A DNA stretch of 64,000 nt from Nocardia aurea (GCF_003123685.1 NZ_QCYJ01000116.1:124001-188000); one strand, 5' to 3'. Positions 51,733 through 61,065 are shown, counted from the stretch's first letter. The notes: generated by a model not told the origin, from the sequence alone. Numbers and translations are program-made.

Positions 51733-53307
51733 TCACGACGCCCCGGCCCGCTTGTGCCCGTTCTTGCGCGGCGCCCGACCCGCCAACGCGGCCTTCCACA
51801 TGTGCATCGACAGATACGACCGCCACGGCGCCCACCGTTCGGTATCGGTGAGGTCGACGCCGAGCAGCGCGGCCCCCTCGCGAACCACGAGGTCGGTGCC
51901 GAGCAGGATATCGGGGTCGGCGAGCAGACGCATGGCCACGTAGTCGGCCGTCCACGGGCCGATACCGTCCAGGGCGAGCAGATCGCGGCGCAGGTCGGCG
52001 GCGGTGCGGCCCTGATGCAGTTGCAGTTCGCCCGAAGCGATCGCGCCCGCGGCCGCGACGATCGAGTGGATACGCCGCGCGGGACCGGTGAGGACTTCGG
52101 CGCCGCGTTCGGCGATGATCGCGGGCGTCGGGAACAGTCGGGGGAGCGGCCCATCGACTTCCTCGCCCAGCGCGTCGACCAATCGTGCGGTGTGTGTCGC
52201 CGCCGCCGACACCGAGATCTGCTGGCCGATCATGGTGCGCAGCAGCAGTTCCGGACCGTCCAGGCAACCCGGTACCCGGATCCCGGGACTGAACAGCGGA
52301 CGTTGGGTTCCGGTCGGCTGCGGTGGCTCACCGGTCGCGGGTGTGGTGCCCGCGTCGGGCAACTGCTCGCCGTCCAAGGGTTGGACGGCGTTGCGGCGCG
52401 AGAGCACGCCGAGTACCTCGTCGATGCCGACCGGGTCGGCGTCGAGATCGAGCAGGTGCCGCAGCCGCGCCACGGTCGGGGCCAGATCGCGCATATCGTG
52501 CAGGGCGAGTTCGGCGCGCACGTGATCTCGTTGGAAGCCGAGCCGGGCTGTCGCGTGGCCGTGCGGTGTGCGCAGGTTGCGGGTGTAGGCGTGGTCCTCC
52601 CACTGTTCCACGCCCTGCGCGACGTGCGAGGACAGGAACCATTCGAGCCAGGCGCGGTCCAGCGGTTCCCGGTAGGGCAGTCGCAATGTCAATGCCCCGT
52701 TGACGGCGGGGGCGATGGGCATGTCCTTGCGCGCGCGCTGGGCCTCGGTGCGCATGGTGGTCGGGCTGACGGCGAAGACCTCGCGCACGGTGTCGTTGAA
52801 CTGCCGGATGCTGGCGAACCCGGCGGCGAACGCGATATCCGACATCGGCATCGCGGTGGTCTGGATCAGCAGTCGCGCGGTGTGGGCGCGGTGCGCGCGG
52901 GCCAGGGCCAGCGGACCGGCGCCCAGTTCGGTGGTGAGTACGCGCGTCAGTTGACGCTGTGAGTACCCGAGGGTCGCGGCCAGCGCGGGCACGCCGCCGC
53001 GTTCGATCACGCCGTCACCGATGAGCCGCATGGCCCTGGCCGCGAGATCGGCGCGGGTGTTCCATAACGGGGAACCGGGTGCGGCGTCGGGTAGACAGCG
53101 TCGGCAGGCCCGGTATCCGGCGTGCTGCGCCGCCGCGGCCGTCGGCAGGAAGCTGACATTGGTTCGTTTGGGTGTGATGGCCGGGCACGAAGGGCGGCAA
53201 TAGATCCCGGTGGTTCGCACCGCCGTGAAGAACTGTCCGTCGAACCGCGAGTCCCGCGTCGACACCGCCCGATAGCACCGCTCGAAATCCAACGCCGTGA
53301 TCGTCAC
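51733..53307 (-). CDS. Ada regulatory domain fused to AlkA DNA glycosylase
   Basis: The 524-residue protein combines the N-terminal Ada methyl-phosphotriester-repair/zinc domain (cysteines C37, C41, C68, C71, where C37 accepts the methyl group), an AraC-type helix-turn-helix (GVPALAATLGYSQRQLTRVL and IAFAAGFASIRQFNDTVREVF), and a C-terminal AlkA-type 3-methyladenine glycosylase with the helix-hairpin-helix LLALDGIGPWTADYVAMR. It thus senses methylation damage and removes alkylated bases. It resembles mycobacterial AdaA/AlkA (Rv1317c). It probably activates its own operon with ogt. Confidence 0.92.
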   Translation of the reverse strand: MTITALDFERCYRAVSTRDSRFDGQFFTAVRTTGIYCRPSCPAITPKRTNVSFLPTAAAAQHAGYRACRRCLPDAAPGSPLWNTRADLAARAMRLIGDGVIERGGVPALAATLGYSQRQLTRVLTTELGAGPLALARAHRAHTARLLIQTTAMPMSDIAFAAGFASIRQFNDTVREVFAVSPTTMRTEAQRARKDMPIAPAVNGALTLRLPYREPLDRAWLEWFLSSHVAQGVEQWEDHAYTRNLRTPHGHATARLGFQRDHVRAELALHDMRDLAPTVARLRHLLDLDADPVGIDEVLGVLSRRNAVQPLDGEQLPDAGTTPATGEPPQPTGTQRPLFSPGIRVPGCLDGPELLLRTMIGQQISVSAAATHTARLVDALGEEVDGPLPRLFPTPAIIAERGAEVLTGPARRIHSIVAAAGAIASGELQLHQGRTAADLRRDLLALDGIGPWTADYVAMRLLADPDILLGTDLVVREGAALLGVDLTDTERWAPWRSYLSMHMWKAALAGRAPRKNGHKRAGAS

Positions 53308-53480
53308 CCAATCAACAATGTCAGCTCGCGCGAGACCGTGCTAGCGGAAATCCGCCATGGATGCTCGAAGTTGCCCCGGACCCGGGAAATCGGGGCGGCG
53401 CAATCGGGGGCTGTGGACGGCACATCGGCGGCAATACAGTCGGTCGCACTGCGAAACAGCAATAACCGGAAGGCAATACC

Positions 53481-53726
53481 GTGACCCGAGCCATCGCTGC
53501 CATGGCCTGTGCGGCAGTGGTGGCCGCTGCCGCCCCTCTCGCCGCCGCCCCTCTCGCTGTGGCGCATACCGTGCCCACGTCGAGCAGTGATCGGTCCACG
53601 GCGCTCGCCCCGGTCTACGGCGGTGATTGCTGGCCGCAATCCGGCAGTGCCGCGCAATGCCTGCCGTTCACCGACTTCCTGCGCTGGTGGTTGCCGACCC
53701 TGGGCTCGGGCAGCGGGATCTTCTGA
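53481..53726 (+). CDS. Small secreted protein with two cysteines
   Basis: The 81-residue precursor starts at GTG 53481 with GGAAGG 7 nt upstream. The first 28 residues form a signal peptide (AAMACAAVVAAAAPLAAAPLAVA, cut near AVA-HT). The mature part of about 53 residues has two cysteines ten residues apart (GGDCWPQSGSAAQCLPF) and a Trp-rich amphipathic end (LRWWLPTLGSGSG). It is likely secreted, disulfide-linked and of unknown role. It lies between the divergent ada-alkA gene and the convergent ybdD gene. Confidence 0.62.
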   Translation: MTRAIAAMACAAVVAAAAPLAAAPLAVAHTVPTSSSDRSTALAPVYGGDCWPQSGSAAQCLPFTDFLRWWLPTLGSGSGIF

Positions 53727-53737
53727 CGCGGGACGAG

Positions 53738-54040
53738 TCAGCAGCAGCGATTCTGGGGTTTCCGGTCAGCTTCGGCATAGCGGTCGCGCCAGTAGTCGCG
53801 CTCGGTCGGGATCGCGCGATCCGGGTGATCGCGCCGCAGATGTTCGACATACCTGCGGTAGTCCTGCCCGCCGAGGACGGAGTCGACCCACCAGAGAACT
53901 GCCTTCACCCCGCCGTGGACGCGGTGCAGGGCGGCCGACCCACCGGACGACCGGAAGACCGCCCTCGCGCCGCCGCCCACGCGCCGCCGGGCGGCCGATC
54001 CGTCGGACCGGCCGCCCCCTGACCCGGCGGTGCGCGTCAT
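53738..54040 (-). CDS. YbdD/YjiX family (DUF466) small protein
   Basis: This 100-residue protein has the DUF466 core at its C-terminus (VKAVLWWVDSVLGGQDYRRYVEHLRRDHPDRAIPTERDYWRDRYAE), which in E. coli YbdD/YjiX is needed for pyruvate uptake by CstA/BtsT. An N-terminal Gly/Arg-rich extension of about 40 residues makes it longer than the usual 65-70 residues, unless the start lies further in (a GTG codon occurs at the core). ATG 54040 overlaps the cstA stop (ATGA). Confidence 0.82.
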   Translation of the reverse strand: MTRTAGSGGGRSDGSAARRRVGGGARAVFRSSGGSAALHRVHGGVKAVLWWVDSVLGGQDYRRYVEHLRRDHPDRAIPTERDYWRDRYAEADRKPQNRCC

Positions 54041-56301
54041 ACGGACGAACGATCCACCGTGTGCGCCGCCCCCGGCGCGCGCACCGTCCCCGCCGCGATC
54101 AACTCGTCCCACTGCTTCTGTACCTCCCGCTCCGCCGCGGTGGCGACGAACCCGCTCGGTGCGAAGATCCGCGACGGTTCCTCCGGCGATTCGGTCGTCT
54201 CCGAACCGCCCGCTCGCCAGGCCCGCACGCAGACGATCGCGCCGACGATCGCGACGATCAACACCAGCACCGCGAAGACGATCGACAGGGTGCCTTGGAT
54301 GAACGTATTGCGCAGGGCGGTCTCGACCTGGTCCGGTTTGGCCGTCAGACAGCCCTTGCCCGCGTCCTTGGCCGCTTGGCACAGGCTGTGCTGTTTCCAG
54401 TATCCGAGTTTCGGATCGGCCGAGAAGATCTTCTGCCACGACGCCGTCATGGTCACCGTGAGATCCCAGATCAGCGGAATCCCCGGTATCCAGGCGTATT
54501 TCACCAGACCCTTCTTGATGATGATGGTCAGCACGACCGTCAGCGCCACCGCGGCGAGCAACTGGTTGGCGATGCCGAACAGCGGGTAGAGCGCGTTGAT
54601 CCCGCCGAAAGGATCGTTGACGCCCATCAGCAGTACCGAACCCCACGCCGCGACGACCACCAGCGAGCACAGCCACGCGCCGATCCGCCACGACGGATCC
54701 TTGAATTTGCGCATCGGACCACCGAAATTGCCGAGCGCGTCGGAGACGATGAAGCGCGCGACGCGGGTGCCCGCGTCGATGGTGGTGAGGATGAACAGCG
54801 CCTCGAACATGATCGCGAAGTGGTACCAGAACGATTTCATCGCCGATCCGCCGAGGAATTCGGAGAAGACCTGCGAGATGCCGATCGCCAGTGTCGGCGC
54901 GCCACCGGTGCGCGAGATGATCGTCTTCTCGCCCACGTCGGCGGCGGCCTGGGCGAAATCGGCCGCGGTGGCGGGCGGTCCGGACAGTCCGAGCGAATTC
55001 GTATACGCGGCGGCGGTTTCCGGGGTGTTGCCGGTGAGCGCGCCCGGTGCGTTCATACCGAAGTACAGGTGCTGGTCGATGATCGAGGCGGTGATGATGG
55101 CCATCACCGCGACGAACGATTCCATCAACATGCCGCCGTAGCCGATCATGCGGCCGTGGGATTCCTTCTCCAGCAGTTTCGGTGTCGTTCCCGAGGCGAC
55201 CAGCGAATGGAATCCGGACAGCGCGCCGCACGCGATCGTGATGAACAGGAACGGGAACAGGCTGCCCGCGAAGGCCGGTCCGGTCCCCGAACTCGCGAAC
55301 TGCGAGACGGCGGGCGCCTCGAGCACCGGCATCGTGATCAGGATGCCGACGGCGAGCAGGCCGATGGTGCCGATCTTCATGAAGGTCGACAGGTAGTCGC
55401 GCGGCGCGAGCAACAGCCACACCGGCAGCACCGAGGCGAAGAACCCGTAGGCGATCAGCAGCCACGCGATCGTTGTCTTGGAGAGGGTGAACCAGTCCTC
55501 GCCCCAGCCGGTCTCGGCGACCCAGCCGCCCGAGACGATCGCGAACAGCAGCAGCGCGATACCGATCGCGGATACCTCGCCGACCCGACCGGGCCGCAGG
55601 AACCGCAGGTAGACACCCATGAACAGGGCGATCGGGATGGTCATGCCGATCGAATACACACCCCACGGGCTCTCCCCGAGCGCGTTGACCACCACGAGCG
55701 CGAGCACCGCCAGCAGGATCATCATGATGACGAGGATCGCCACGATGGCCGCGACTCCGCCGATGGCGCCCAGTTCGTCGCGCGCCATCTGCCCGAGGCT
55801 GCGACCACGTCGTTTGGTGGAGGCCCACAGCACCAGGTAGTCCTGCACCGCACCGGCGAAGACCACGCCGACGACGATCCAGATGGTGCCGGGCAGGTAG
55901 CCCATCTGGGCGGCGAGCACCGGTCCGACCAGCGGTCCCGCGCCCGCGATGGCGGCGAAGTGGTGGCCGTAGAGGACCCGCCGGTCCATCGGCATGTAAT
56001 CCTTGCCGTTCTCCAGGATTTCGGCGGGTGTGGCCAGATCGTCGCGCGGTTTGGTGATCTTCCACTCGATATAGCGCGCGTAGAACCGGTAGGCGATCAC
56101 GTAGGTGCACACCGCCGCGACCACGATCCAGACCGCGTTGACGTTCTCGCCGCGCGCGAGCGCCAGAATGGTCCAGGCGACCGCGCCGAGCACCGCGATT
56201 CCGGCGAAAACCGCCTTCTTGGCCGGTGTCACCGGGGACCGGTCGACCACGCCGACGGGCGGCAGCTCCGGATCGGTCCGCAGATATTCGAGTGTCGCCA
56301 T
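54037..56301 (-). CDS. cstA: Carbon starvation protein A (pyruvate/peptide transporter)
   Basis: CstA is a large multi-pass transporter induced in carbon starvation, carrying pyruvate or peptides. The 754-residue protein has about 16-18 hydrophobic segments with the family motifs HHFAAIAGAGPLVGPVLAAQMGY and CGALSGFHSLVASGTTPK, and a C-terminal domain ending HTVDRSSV. The N-terminus carries a 30-residue cytoplasmic stretch. Its gene precedes the ybdD gene, which overlaps it. Likely operon cstA-ybdD controlled from the 260-nt gap upstream, where TCGAAATTTGT and TCGAAATTGTT occur 28 nt apart. Confidence 0.93.
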   Translation of the reverse strand: MATLEYLRTDPELPPVGVVDRSPVTPAKKAVFAGIAVLGAVAWTILALARGENVNAVWIVVAAVCTYVIAYRFYARYIEWKITKPRDDLATPAEILENGKDYMPMDRRVLYGHHFAAIAGAGPLVGPVLAAQMGYLPGTIWIVVGVVFAGAVQDYLVLWASTKRRGRSLGQMARDELGAIGGVAAIVAILVIMMILLAVLALVVVNALGESPWGVYSIGMTIPIALFMGVYLRFLRPGRVGEVSAIGIALLLFAIVSGGWVAETGWGEDWFTLSKTTIAWLLIAYGFFASVLPVWLLLAPRDYLSTFMKIGTIGLLAVGILITMPVLEAPAVSQFASSGTGPAFAGSLFPFLFITIACGALSGFHSLVASGTTPKLLEKESHGRMIGYGGMLMESFVAVMAIITASIIDQHLYFGMNAPGALTGNTPETAAAYTNSLGLSGPPATAADFAQAAADVGEKTIISRTGGAPTLAIGISQVFSEFLGGSAMKSFWYHFAIMFEALFILTTIDAGTRVARFIVSDALGNFGGPMRKFKDPSWRIGAWLCSLVVVAAWGSVLLMGVNDPFGGINALYPLFGIANQLLAAVALTVVLTIIIKKGLVKYAWIPGIPLIWDLTVTMTASWQKIFSADPKLGYWKQHSLCQAAKDAGKGCLTAKPDQVETALRNTFIQGTLSIVFAVLVLIVAIVGAIVCVRAWRAGGSETTESPEEPSRIFAPSGFVATAAEREVQKQWDELIAAGTVRAPGAAHTVDRSSV

Positions 56302-56561
56302 CGGCCTACTCCCCTGTAGAACTCCGCTGAAACACGTGCCAACGTATCCGATCGGCGTCGGCGGTCAGGCGGAATTCCGCTATCGCGGGCTCATCATCGA
56401 AATTTGTCCCGTGTGTCGGGCGCTTCGAAATTGTTGCCGTCAGTAAGCTGCGTTGCCGTCCGTACTACGCCGCCCTCGCCCGCAGGAGTGCCGTACTGCA
56501 TTCGACCCGCGCGGTTTCGCAACCCCGGCCGCCGCACCGGCCGGTCGTTCCCGCCGCGCGG

Positions 56562-57833
56562 TTGCGCAGGCGGACCCTGCTCGGCTCCGCCCTCGCCCTA
56601 CCGCTGCTGAGCGGCTGCGGCGGTGACGACGACGCGCTCACCTTCTTCTTCCAGGCCCGCCCCGAGGAAGCGCGGGTGCGCCGCCGGATCATCGAGGAGT
56701 TCCGGAAACTGCACCCGGAGATCAGGATTCGGACCATCGTGTCCGGCCCCGATCCGCTCCAGCAGATGCTCACCTATTGCGCGGGCGGCAAATGTCCCGA
56801 CGTCATGATGGCGTGGGAACTGCTCTATTCGGGTCTGGCGAAACGCGGTGTGCTGCTCGACCTGCGCACCCTGCTCGACCGCGACCCCGGCTATGCCGAG
56901 ACGCTGCGCCGCGACAGTTTCCCCGCGCTGTACGACACCTTCGCCTACGCGGGCGGCCAGTACGCGCTGCCCGAGCAGTGGTCGGGGGTCTTCCTCTACT
57001 ACAACCGCGAATTGTGCGCCGGAATCTCGCCGCCGACCCGGTGGCGCGACGCGTGGACCTTCGACGAATTCCTCGACGCCGCGCGCGCCGTCACCCGCCG
57101 CGACAGCTCGGGGCATCCGTCGCGCTGGGGTTTCGTCGACGCCTGGGTGCCGTATTTCTCGGCGGCCTGCTTCGGCATGAACAACGGTTCCGACTGGTTC
57201 ACCCCGGCCGTGGACCCGGTCCGCGCCAATCTCGACGATCCGCGCTTCGCCGCAGGATTCCAGTTCTACGCCGACCTCGCCCTCCGGCACCGGGTCGCCC
57301 CGCGCGTCGGTGACCAGCAGTCGGTCTCCGCGCCCGACCTGTTCCGCCGGGGCCGCGCCGGGATGGCGCTGGGCGGGCACTGGCTGTACTCCGAATTCGC
57401 CGGGCAGGACGATCTCGATATCGACCTCACCGTGCTCCCGGTCGGACCGCACGGCGGCCCGGGCGCGATCACCGATGTCGGCTGCACCGGCTTGGCGATC
57501 GCCGCGGACAGTCCACGTGTCGAGCAGGCGTGGGAATTCGTGAAATTCGCGACGGGACCGGTCGGGCAGGAACTCATCGCGCGATCCGGGCTGTTCGTAC
57601 CCGTCCTGAAATCGGCGATGGCGGCACCGGGATTCGCCGAAGCCCACCGCGATATCCGCAATCTCGCGGTACTCACCGACGGTCCGGGCAGATCGCGCCC
57701 ACTGGCGGTCACCCCGGCTTGGGGCAAGGTGTCCGCGCTGCTGGAACGCGGCGGGAATCGGGTGCTGCGCGGCGCCGCCCGAGCCGACACGCTCGACCCC
57801 GGCGATATCGACGCGGTACTCGGCGCGTTATGA
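56562..57833 (+). CDS. Sugar-type ABC transporter substrate-binding lipoprotein
   Basis: This 423-residue extracellular solute-binding protein (family 1) has a lipoprotein signal ending LLSGC (C19), followed by IIEEFRKLHPEIRIRTIVSGPDP, DVMMAWE and the typical FFQARPEEARVRR and YALPEQWSGVFLYYNREL segments. It resembles carbohydrate or glycerophosphodiester binding proteins of the UspC/UgpB type. The start is probably TTG 56562, as no ATG or GTG is in frame just upstream. The next gene's ATG overlaps its stop (ATGA). Confidence 0.87.
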   Translation: MRRRTLLGSALALPLLSGCGGDDDALTFFFQARPEEARVRRRIIEEFRKLHPEIRIRTIVSGPDPLQQMLTYCAGGKCPDVMMAWELLYSGLAKRGVLLDLRTLLDRDPGYAETLRRDSFPALYDTFAYAGGQYALPEQWSGVFLYYNRELCAGISPPTRWRDAWTFDEFLDAARAVTRRDSSGHPSRWGFVDAWVPYFSAACFGMNNGSDWFTPAVDPVRANLDDPRFAAGFQFYADLALRHRVAPRVGDQQSVSAPDLFRRGRAGMALGGHWLYSEFAGQDDLDIDLTVLPVGPHGGPGAITDVGCTGLAIAADSPRVEQAWEFVKFATGPVGQELIARSGLFVPVLKSAMAAPGFAEAHRDIRNLAVLTDGPGRSRPLAVTPAWGKVSALLERGGNRVLRGAARADTLDPGDIDAVLGAL

Positions 57834-58756
57834 CACCCGCATCGGGCAGGCATCGCGCGAGGAAACGTCGCCCGACCCTCGCGCGTCGCCGTGAACGAGC
57901 GGGTTGGCTGTTCGTGGCGCCGAATCTGACCGCCGTCGCGATATTCCTGCTGTTCCCGCTCGGCTTCTCGCTCTATCTCAGCTTCCACGCCTGGGATCTG
58001 TTCAGCCCGCCCCGATTCGTGGGGACGGCGAACTATCGCAGGCTGCTCGGCTCGGATCCGCTCTTCCCCATCGCCCTGCGCAATACCGCGCTGTTCACCC
58101 TGCTCACGCTGGTGCCGACGGTCGTCATCGGAATGACGGTGGCGGCCGCGCTGCATCGAAAAATCGCCGGTATCGGGGTCTTTCGCACCGCCGCCTTCCT
58201 GCCGCTGGTCGCGTCGACCGTCGCCATGGCGGTGGTGTGGCGGTTCATCTTCACCACCGAAGACGGGCTGCTCAACCTCGCGCTCGCCCGCGCCGGCCTC
58301 GACCCGGTGCCGTGGCTGACCGACCCGAACTGGGCCCTGATCTCACTGAGTGTCGTGACGGTCTGGAAGAGCGTGCCGTTCGCGACCGTCATCCTGCTCG
58401 CCGCGCTCCAAGGCGTGCCGACCGTGCTGTACGAGGCGGCGAAGATCGACGGTGCGGGCGCGCTGCGGCGGTTCCTGTCGATCACGGTGCCGCTGATCCG
58501 CGGGCCGCTGTCGTTCGTCTTCGTCATCACCGTCATCGACTCGGTCCGGGCTTTCGACCAGGCCTACGCGCTGACCGGCGCGAACGGCGGGCCGGAGACC
58601 GGAACGTATCTGCTCGGAATCATGCTGTTCCAGCACGCCTTCACGTTCTACGAGATCGGCTACGCCTCGGCCCTGGCCTGGGTGATCTTCGCGATCCTGC
58701 TGGTACTGACCCTCGTGCAACTGCGATTCGCCCGGCGCGGCGAAGTGGAGTTCTGA
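57830..58756 (+). CDS. Sugar ABC transporter permease (UgpA/MalF type)
   Basis: This 308-residue permease has six transmembrane helices starting after a basic N-terminus (LFVAPNLTAVAIFLLFPLGFSLYL). The EAA loop EAAKIDGAGALRRFLSITVPLIRG is intact and would contact the ATPase. It is overlapped by 4 nt with the solute-binding protein gene and by 1 nt with the second permease gene. Partner ATPase is not encoded here; it may be a shared MsiK-like subunit encoded elsewhere. Confidence 0.9.
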   Translation: MTPASGRHRARKRRPTLARRRERAGWLFVAPNLTAVAIFLLFPLGFSLYLSFHAWDLFSPPRFVGTANYRRLLGSDPLFPIALRNTALFTLLTLVPTVVIGMTVAAALHRKIAGIGVFRTAAFLPLVASTVAMAVVWRFIFTTEDGLLNLALARAGLDPVPWLTDPNWALISLSVVTVWKSVPFATVILLAALQGVPTVLYEAAKIDGAGALRRFLSITVPLIRGPLSFVFVITVIDSVRAFDQAYALTGANGGPETGTYLLGIMLFQHAFTFYEIGYASALAWVIFAILLVLTLVQLRFARRGEVEF

Positions 58757-59766
58757 TGCGCGTGCGGCAGATCGACGAGGTCGAGGCGGTCAACGGCGGG
58801 TCGACGGCTGGGACACCCGGTGTACTCGGACGGGTCGCGCGCAGATTGGTCAGGACGGGCTCCGGCGCGGAACGCGAGTCGATGCCGTCACCCGTTCGTG
58901 GTTCCGGTGCCACGCGCGACCCCCGGCCTCGACGTTCCCCGGCCGCGCGACGGTTCCTGCACGGTTGCGCGATCTACGTGATCCTGATCCTCATCGCCTG
59001 GTGCGCATTGATCCCGATCCTCTGGGCGGTCTCCGGTTCGCTGAAGAGCGACGGCGAGATCACCGAGCCGTCGATACTTCCCGAGCATCCACGATGGTCC
59101 AACTACGGTCGTGTCTTCGACACACTGCCCATGGGACGGATGCTGTTCAACACCACCGCCTACGCGCTCTGCGTGACCGCCGGACAGGTCTTCTTCTGCT
59201 CCCTGGCCGGATACGCGTTCGCCCGCTTACGTTTTCGCGGCCGGGAACTACTGTTCCTCGCCTACCTCGCCACCCTGATGGTGCCGCTGACCGTCACGGT
59301 GATCCCGCAGTTCCTGATCATGCGCACCCTCGGCTGGGTCGACACCCCGTGGGCGATGATCGTGCCCGGCCTGTTCGGCAGCGCCTTCGGCACCTACCTC
59401 ATGCGTCAGTTCTTCCGCACCCTGCCAACGGAATTGGAGGAAGCCGCGATCCTGGACGGTTGCACCACCTGGCAGATCTACTGGCGAGTGCTCCTGCCGC
59501 ACACCCGCCCCGCCCTCATGGTGCTGGCCGTACTCACCTGGATTTCGGTGTGGAACGACTTCCTGTGGCCGCTGATCATGATCCAGCGCAACGAATACGC
59601 CACCGCCACACTGGGTCTGGTTCGCCTGCAAGGTCAATACCACACCCAGTGGCCGCTGTTGATGGCGGCGGCGGTCGTCGTCCTGTTACCACTGCTCGCG
59701 CTCTACGCCGTGGCGCAACGCGCGTTCGTGCACGGCATCGCCATGTCCGGAATGGGCGGTCGCTGA
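58756..59766 (+). CDS. Sugar ABC transporter permease (UgpE/MalG type)
   Basis: This 336-residue permease has six transmembrane helices and the EAA loop EEAAILDGCTTWQIYWRVLLPHTRPAL. An unusually long basic N-terminal extension of about 65 residues precedes the first helix (IYVILILIAWCALIPILWAVSGSLKS), so the true start may be one of several internal codons. The first ATG overlaps the stop of the preceding permease (TGATG). The 29-nt gap to the convergent VOC gene contains no terminator I can identify. Confidence 0.88.
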   Translation: MRVRQIDEVEAVNGGSTAGTPGVLGRVARRLVRTGSGAERESMPSPVRGSGATRDPRPRRSPAARRFLHGCAIYVILILIAWCALIPILWAVSGSLKSDGEITEPSILPEHPRWSNYGRVFDTLPMGRMLFNTTAYALCVTAGQVFFCSLAGYAFARLRFRGRELLFLAYLATLMVPLTVTVIPQFLIMRTLGWVDTPWAMIVPGLFGSAFGTYLMRQFFRTLPTELEEAAILDGCTTWQIYWRVLLPHTRPALMVLAVLTWISVWNDFLWPLIMIQRNEYATATLGLVRLQGQYHTQWPLLMAAAVVVLLPLLALYAVAQRAFVHGIAMSGMGGR

Positions 59767-59795
59767 GCGGTTCCCAGCGCCCGGTCGGACAGGCG

Positions 59796-60218
59796 CTACT
59801 CGCCGCTGTAGGTGCCGAAACTCCAGATATTGCCCTCGGGATCGCGCACCGCGAAACCCCGTGAGCCGTAATCCTCGTCGCGCATATCGCGCACCACTTC
59901 CGCCCCCGCCGCCGTGGCGCGGGCGAAGAGTTCGTCGGGGTTGTCGCAGACGATATAGACCAGGTCGTTACCCGGTTCACGCTGCCCGAACGGGGTGTCG
60001 TCCTTGCCGACCGAGCCGAACATCACCCCGCCGCCGAGCGGCCAGCGCAACTCACCGTGTTCGACGACGGAGGGATCACCCTCGCGGGCGTAGATCGCCG
60101 TCAGTTCGAAACCGAACGCGTCGACCAGGAAATCCGCCGACGCGCGGGCGTCGCGGAAGGCGAGGCACGGCCACACGGCCGCGGCGACACGGGTGGTGGA
60201 TTCTGCTGGATTCGTCAT
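59796..60218 (-). CDS. VOC superfamily protein (glyoxalase-like)
   Basis: The 140-residue protein has the two-module VOC fold (WPCLAFRDARASADFLVDAFGFEL; EVVRDMRDEDYGSRGFAVRDPEGNIWSFGTY), with the expected metal-site glutamate near the end. This resembles PhnB-like or glyoxalase-like proteins. It follows the AraC regulator gene by 4 nt, so both are co-transcribed. Function undetermined. Confidence 0.86.
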   Translation of the reverse strand: MTNPAESTTRVAAAVWPCLAFRDARASADFLVDAFGFELTAIYAREGDPSVVEHGELRWPLGGGVMFGSVGKDDTPFGQREPGNDLVYIVCDNPDELFARATAAGAEVVRDMRDEDYGSRGFAVRDPEGNIWSFGTYSGE

Positions 60219-60222
60219 GTTC

Positions 60223-61065
60223 TCACCCTGCGCTCTCGACGTCCGACCCGTCTTGGACGGATGTAACCTCCTGCGCGAGCCAGGTCGTCGGACTACACCC
60301 GGCCAACTCGACGAAATCGCGATTCAGATGCGCCTGGTCGTAATACCCGCAGGTGGCCGCCACCTGGGCGATCGTGATGTGCGCCGGAACACGCTCGATC
60401 ATCCGCCGCGCCCGTTCGAACCGGGTGATCCGCCCGGCCAGCTTCGGACTCACCCCGAATTCGGCGCCGAACCGCCGCGCCAGGTGCTGCCTGCTCCACC
60501 CGATCCGGTCGGCCAGCGGACCGATCGCCACGCCACCGCCACTGTCGACGAGAGTCCGCCAGGCCCAAGACAATTCGGGCGTCACAAGGCGATCGGGACG
60601 CGCCAGCCGCCCCAGCACGTCATCACAGATGGCGAACCGCCGCGACCACGGCGCGGGCCCCTGCAACCGCTCCCACAACTCGTCACCGGCAGGCCCCGCC
60701 ACATCCGCGCATTCCAACGAGGTATTCCACAGCGCACTCGCGGGCGTCCCGAACAACGTCCGACACCCCATCGGCGTCAGCGCGATCGTCACTCCCTCCT
60801 GATCCCCCGAATGCGCGATCGCCGCCGAACTGGCCTGCAACCCGCTGAGCACACAGCGGTAATCCTCCGGCCGCTGCCCCGGATCCGTCTGCGCGACGAC
60901 ATCGATACTCGGCCCGATGGACACGATGAACGTCAGATGCCGCGACGGCAGACCCCGGTGCAGCCCGGGCGGATAACCGGTCATCCGGTAGCCGAGGTAG
61001 TGGTCGATGAACCCGGCCAGCGCGGGCGCGGGTCGTGCCGTCACCACCTCCGTGGTCGGCTCCAT
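60223..61065 (-). CDS. AraC family transcriptional regulator
   Basis: This 280-residue regulator has an N-terminal ligand domain (APALAGFIDHYLGYRMTGYPPGLHRGLPSRHLTFIVSIGPSIDV) and a C-terminal double helix-turn-helix: PLADRIGWSRQHLARRFGAEFGVSP and ITIAQVAATCGYYDQAHLNRDFVELAGCSP. The start ATG 61065 gives MEPTTEVV. It forms an operon with the VOC gene. The 642-nt region upstream has no recognisable gene and may hold its promoter. Confidence 0.87.
   Translation of the reverse strand: MEPTTEVVTARPAPALAGFIDHYLGYRMTGYPPGLHRGLPSRHLTFIVSIGPSIDVVAQTDPGQRPEDYRCVLSGLQASSAAIAHSGDQEGVTIALTPMGCRTLFGTPASALWNTSLECADVAGPAGDELWERLQGPAPWSRRFAICDDVLGRLARPDRLVTPELSWAWRTLVDSGGGVAIGPLADRIGWSRQHLARRFGAEFGVSPKLAGRITRFERARRMIERVPAHITIAQVAATCGYYDQAHLNRDFVELAGCSPTTWLAQEVTSVQDGSDVESAG

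Noticed and set aside
53509..56319. 936-residue + strand frame opposite cstA
   Set aside because: The Asp/Arg/Gln-rich translation is a mirror of hydrophobic codons in a real membrane transporter gene.
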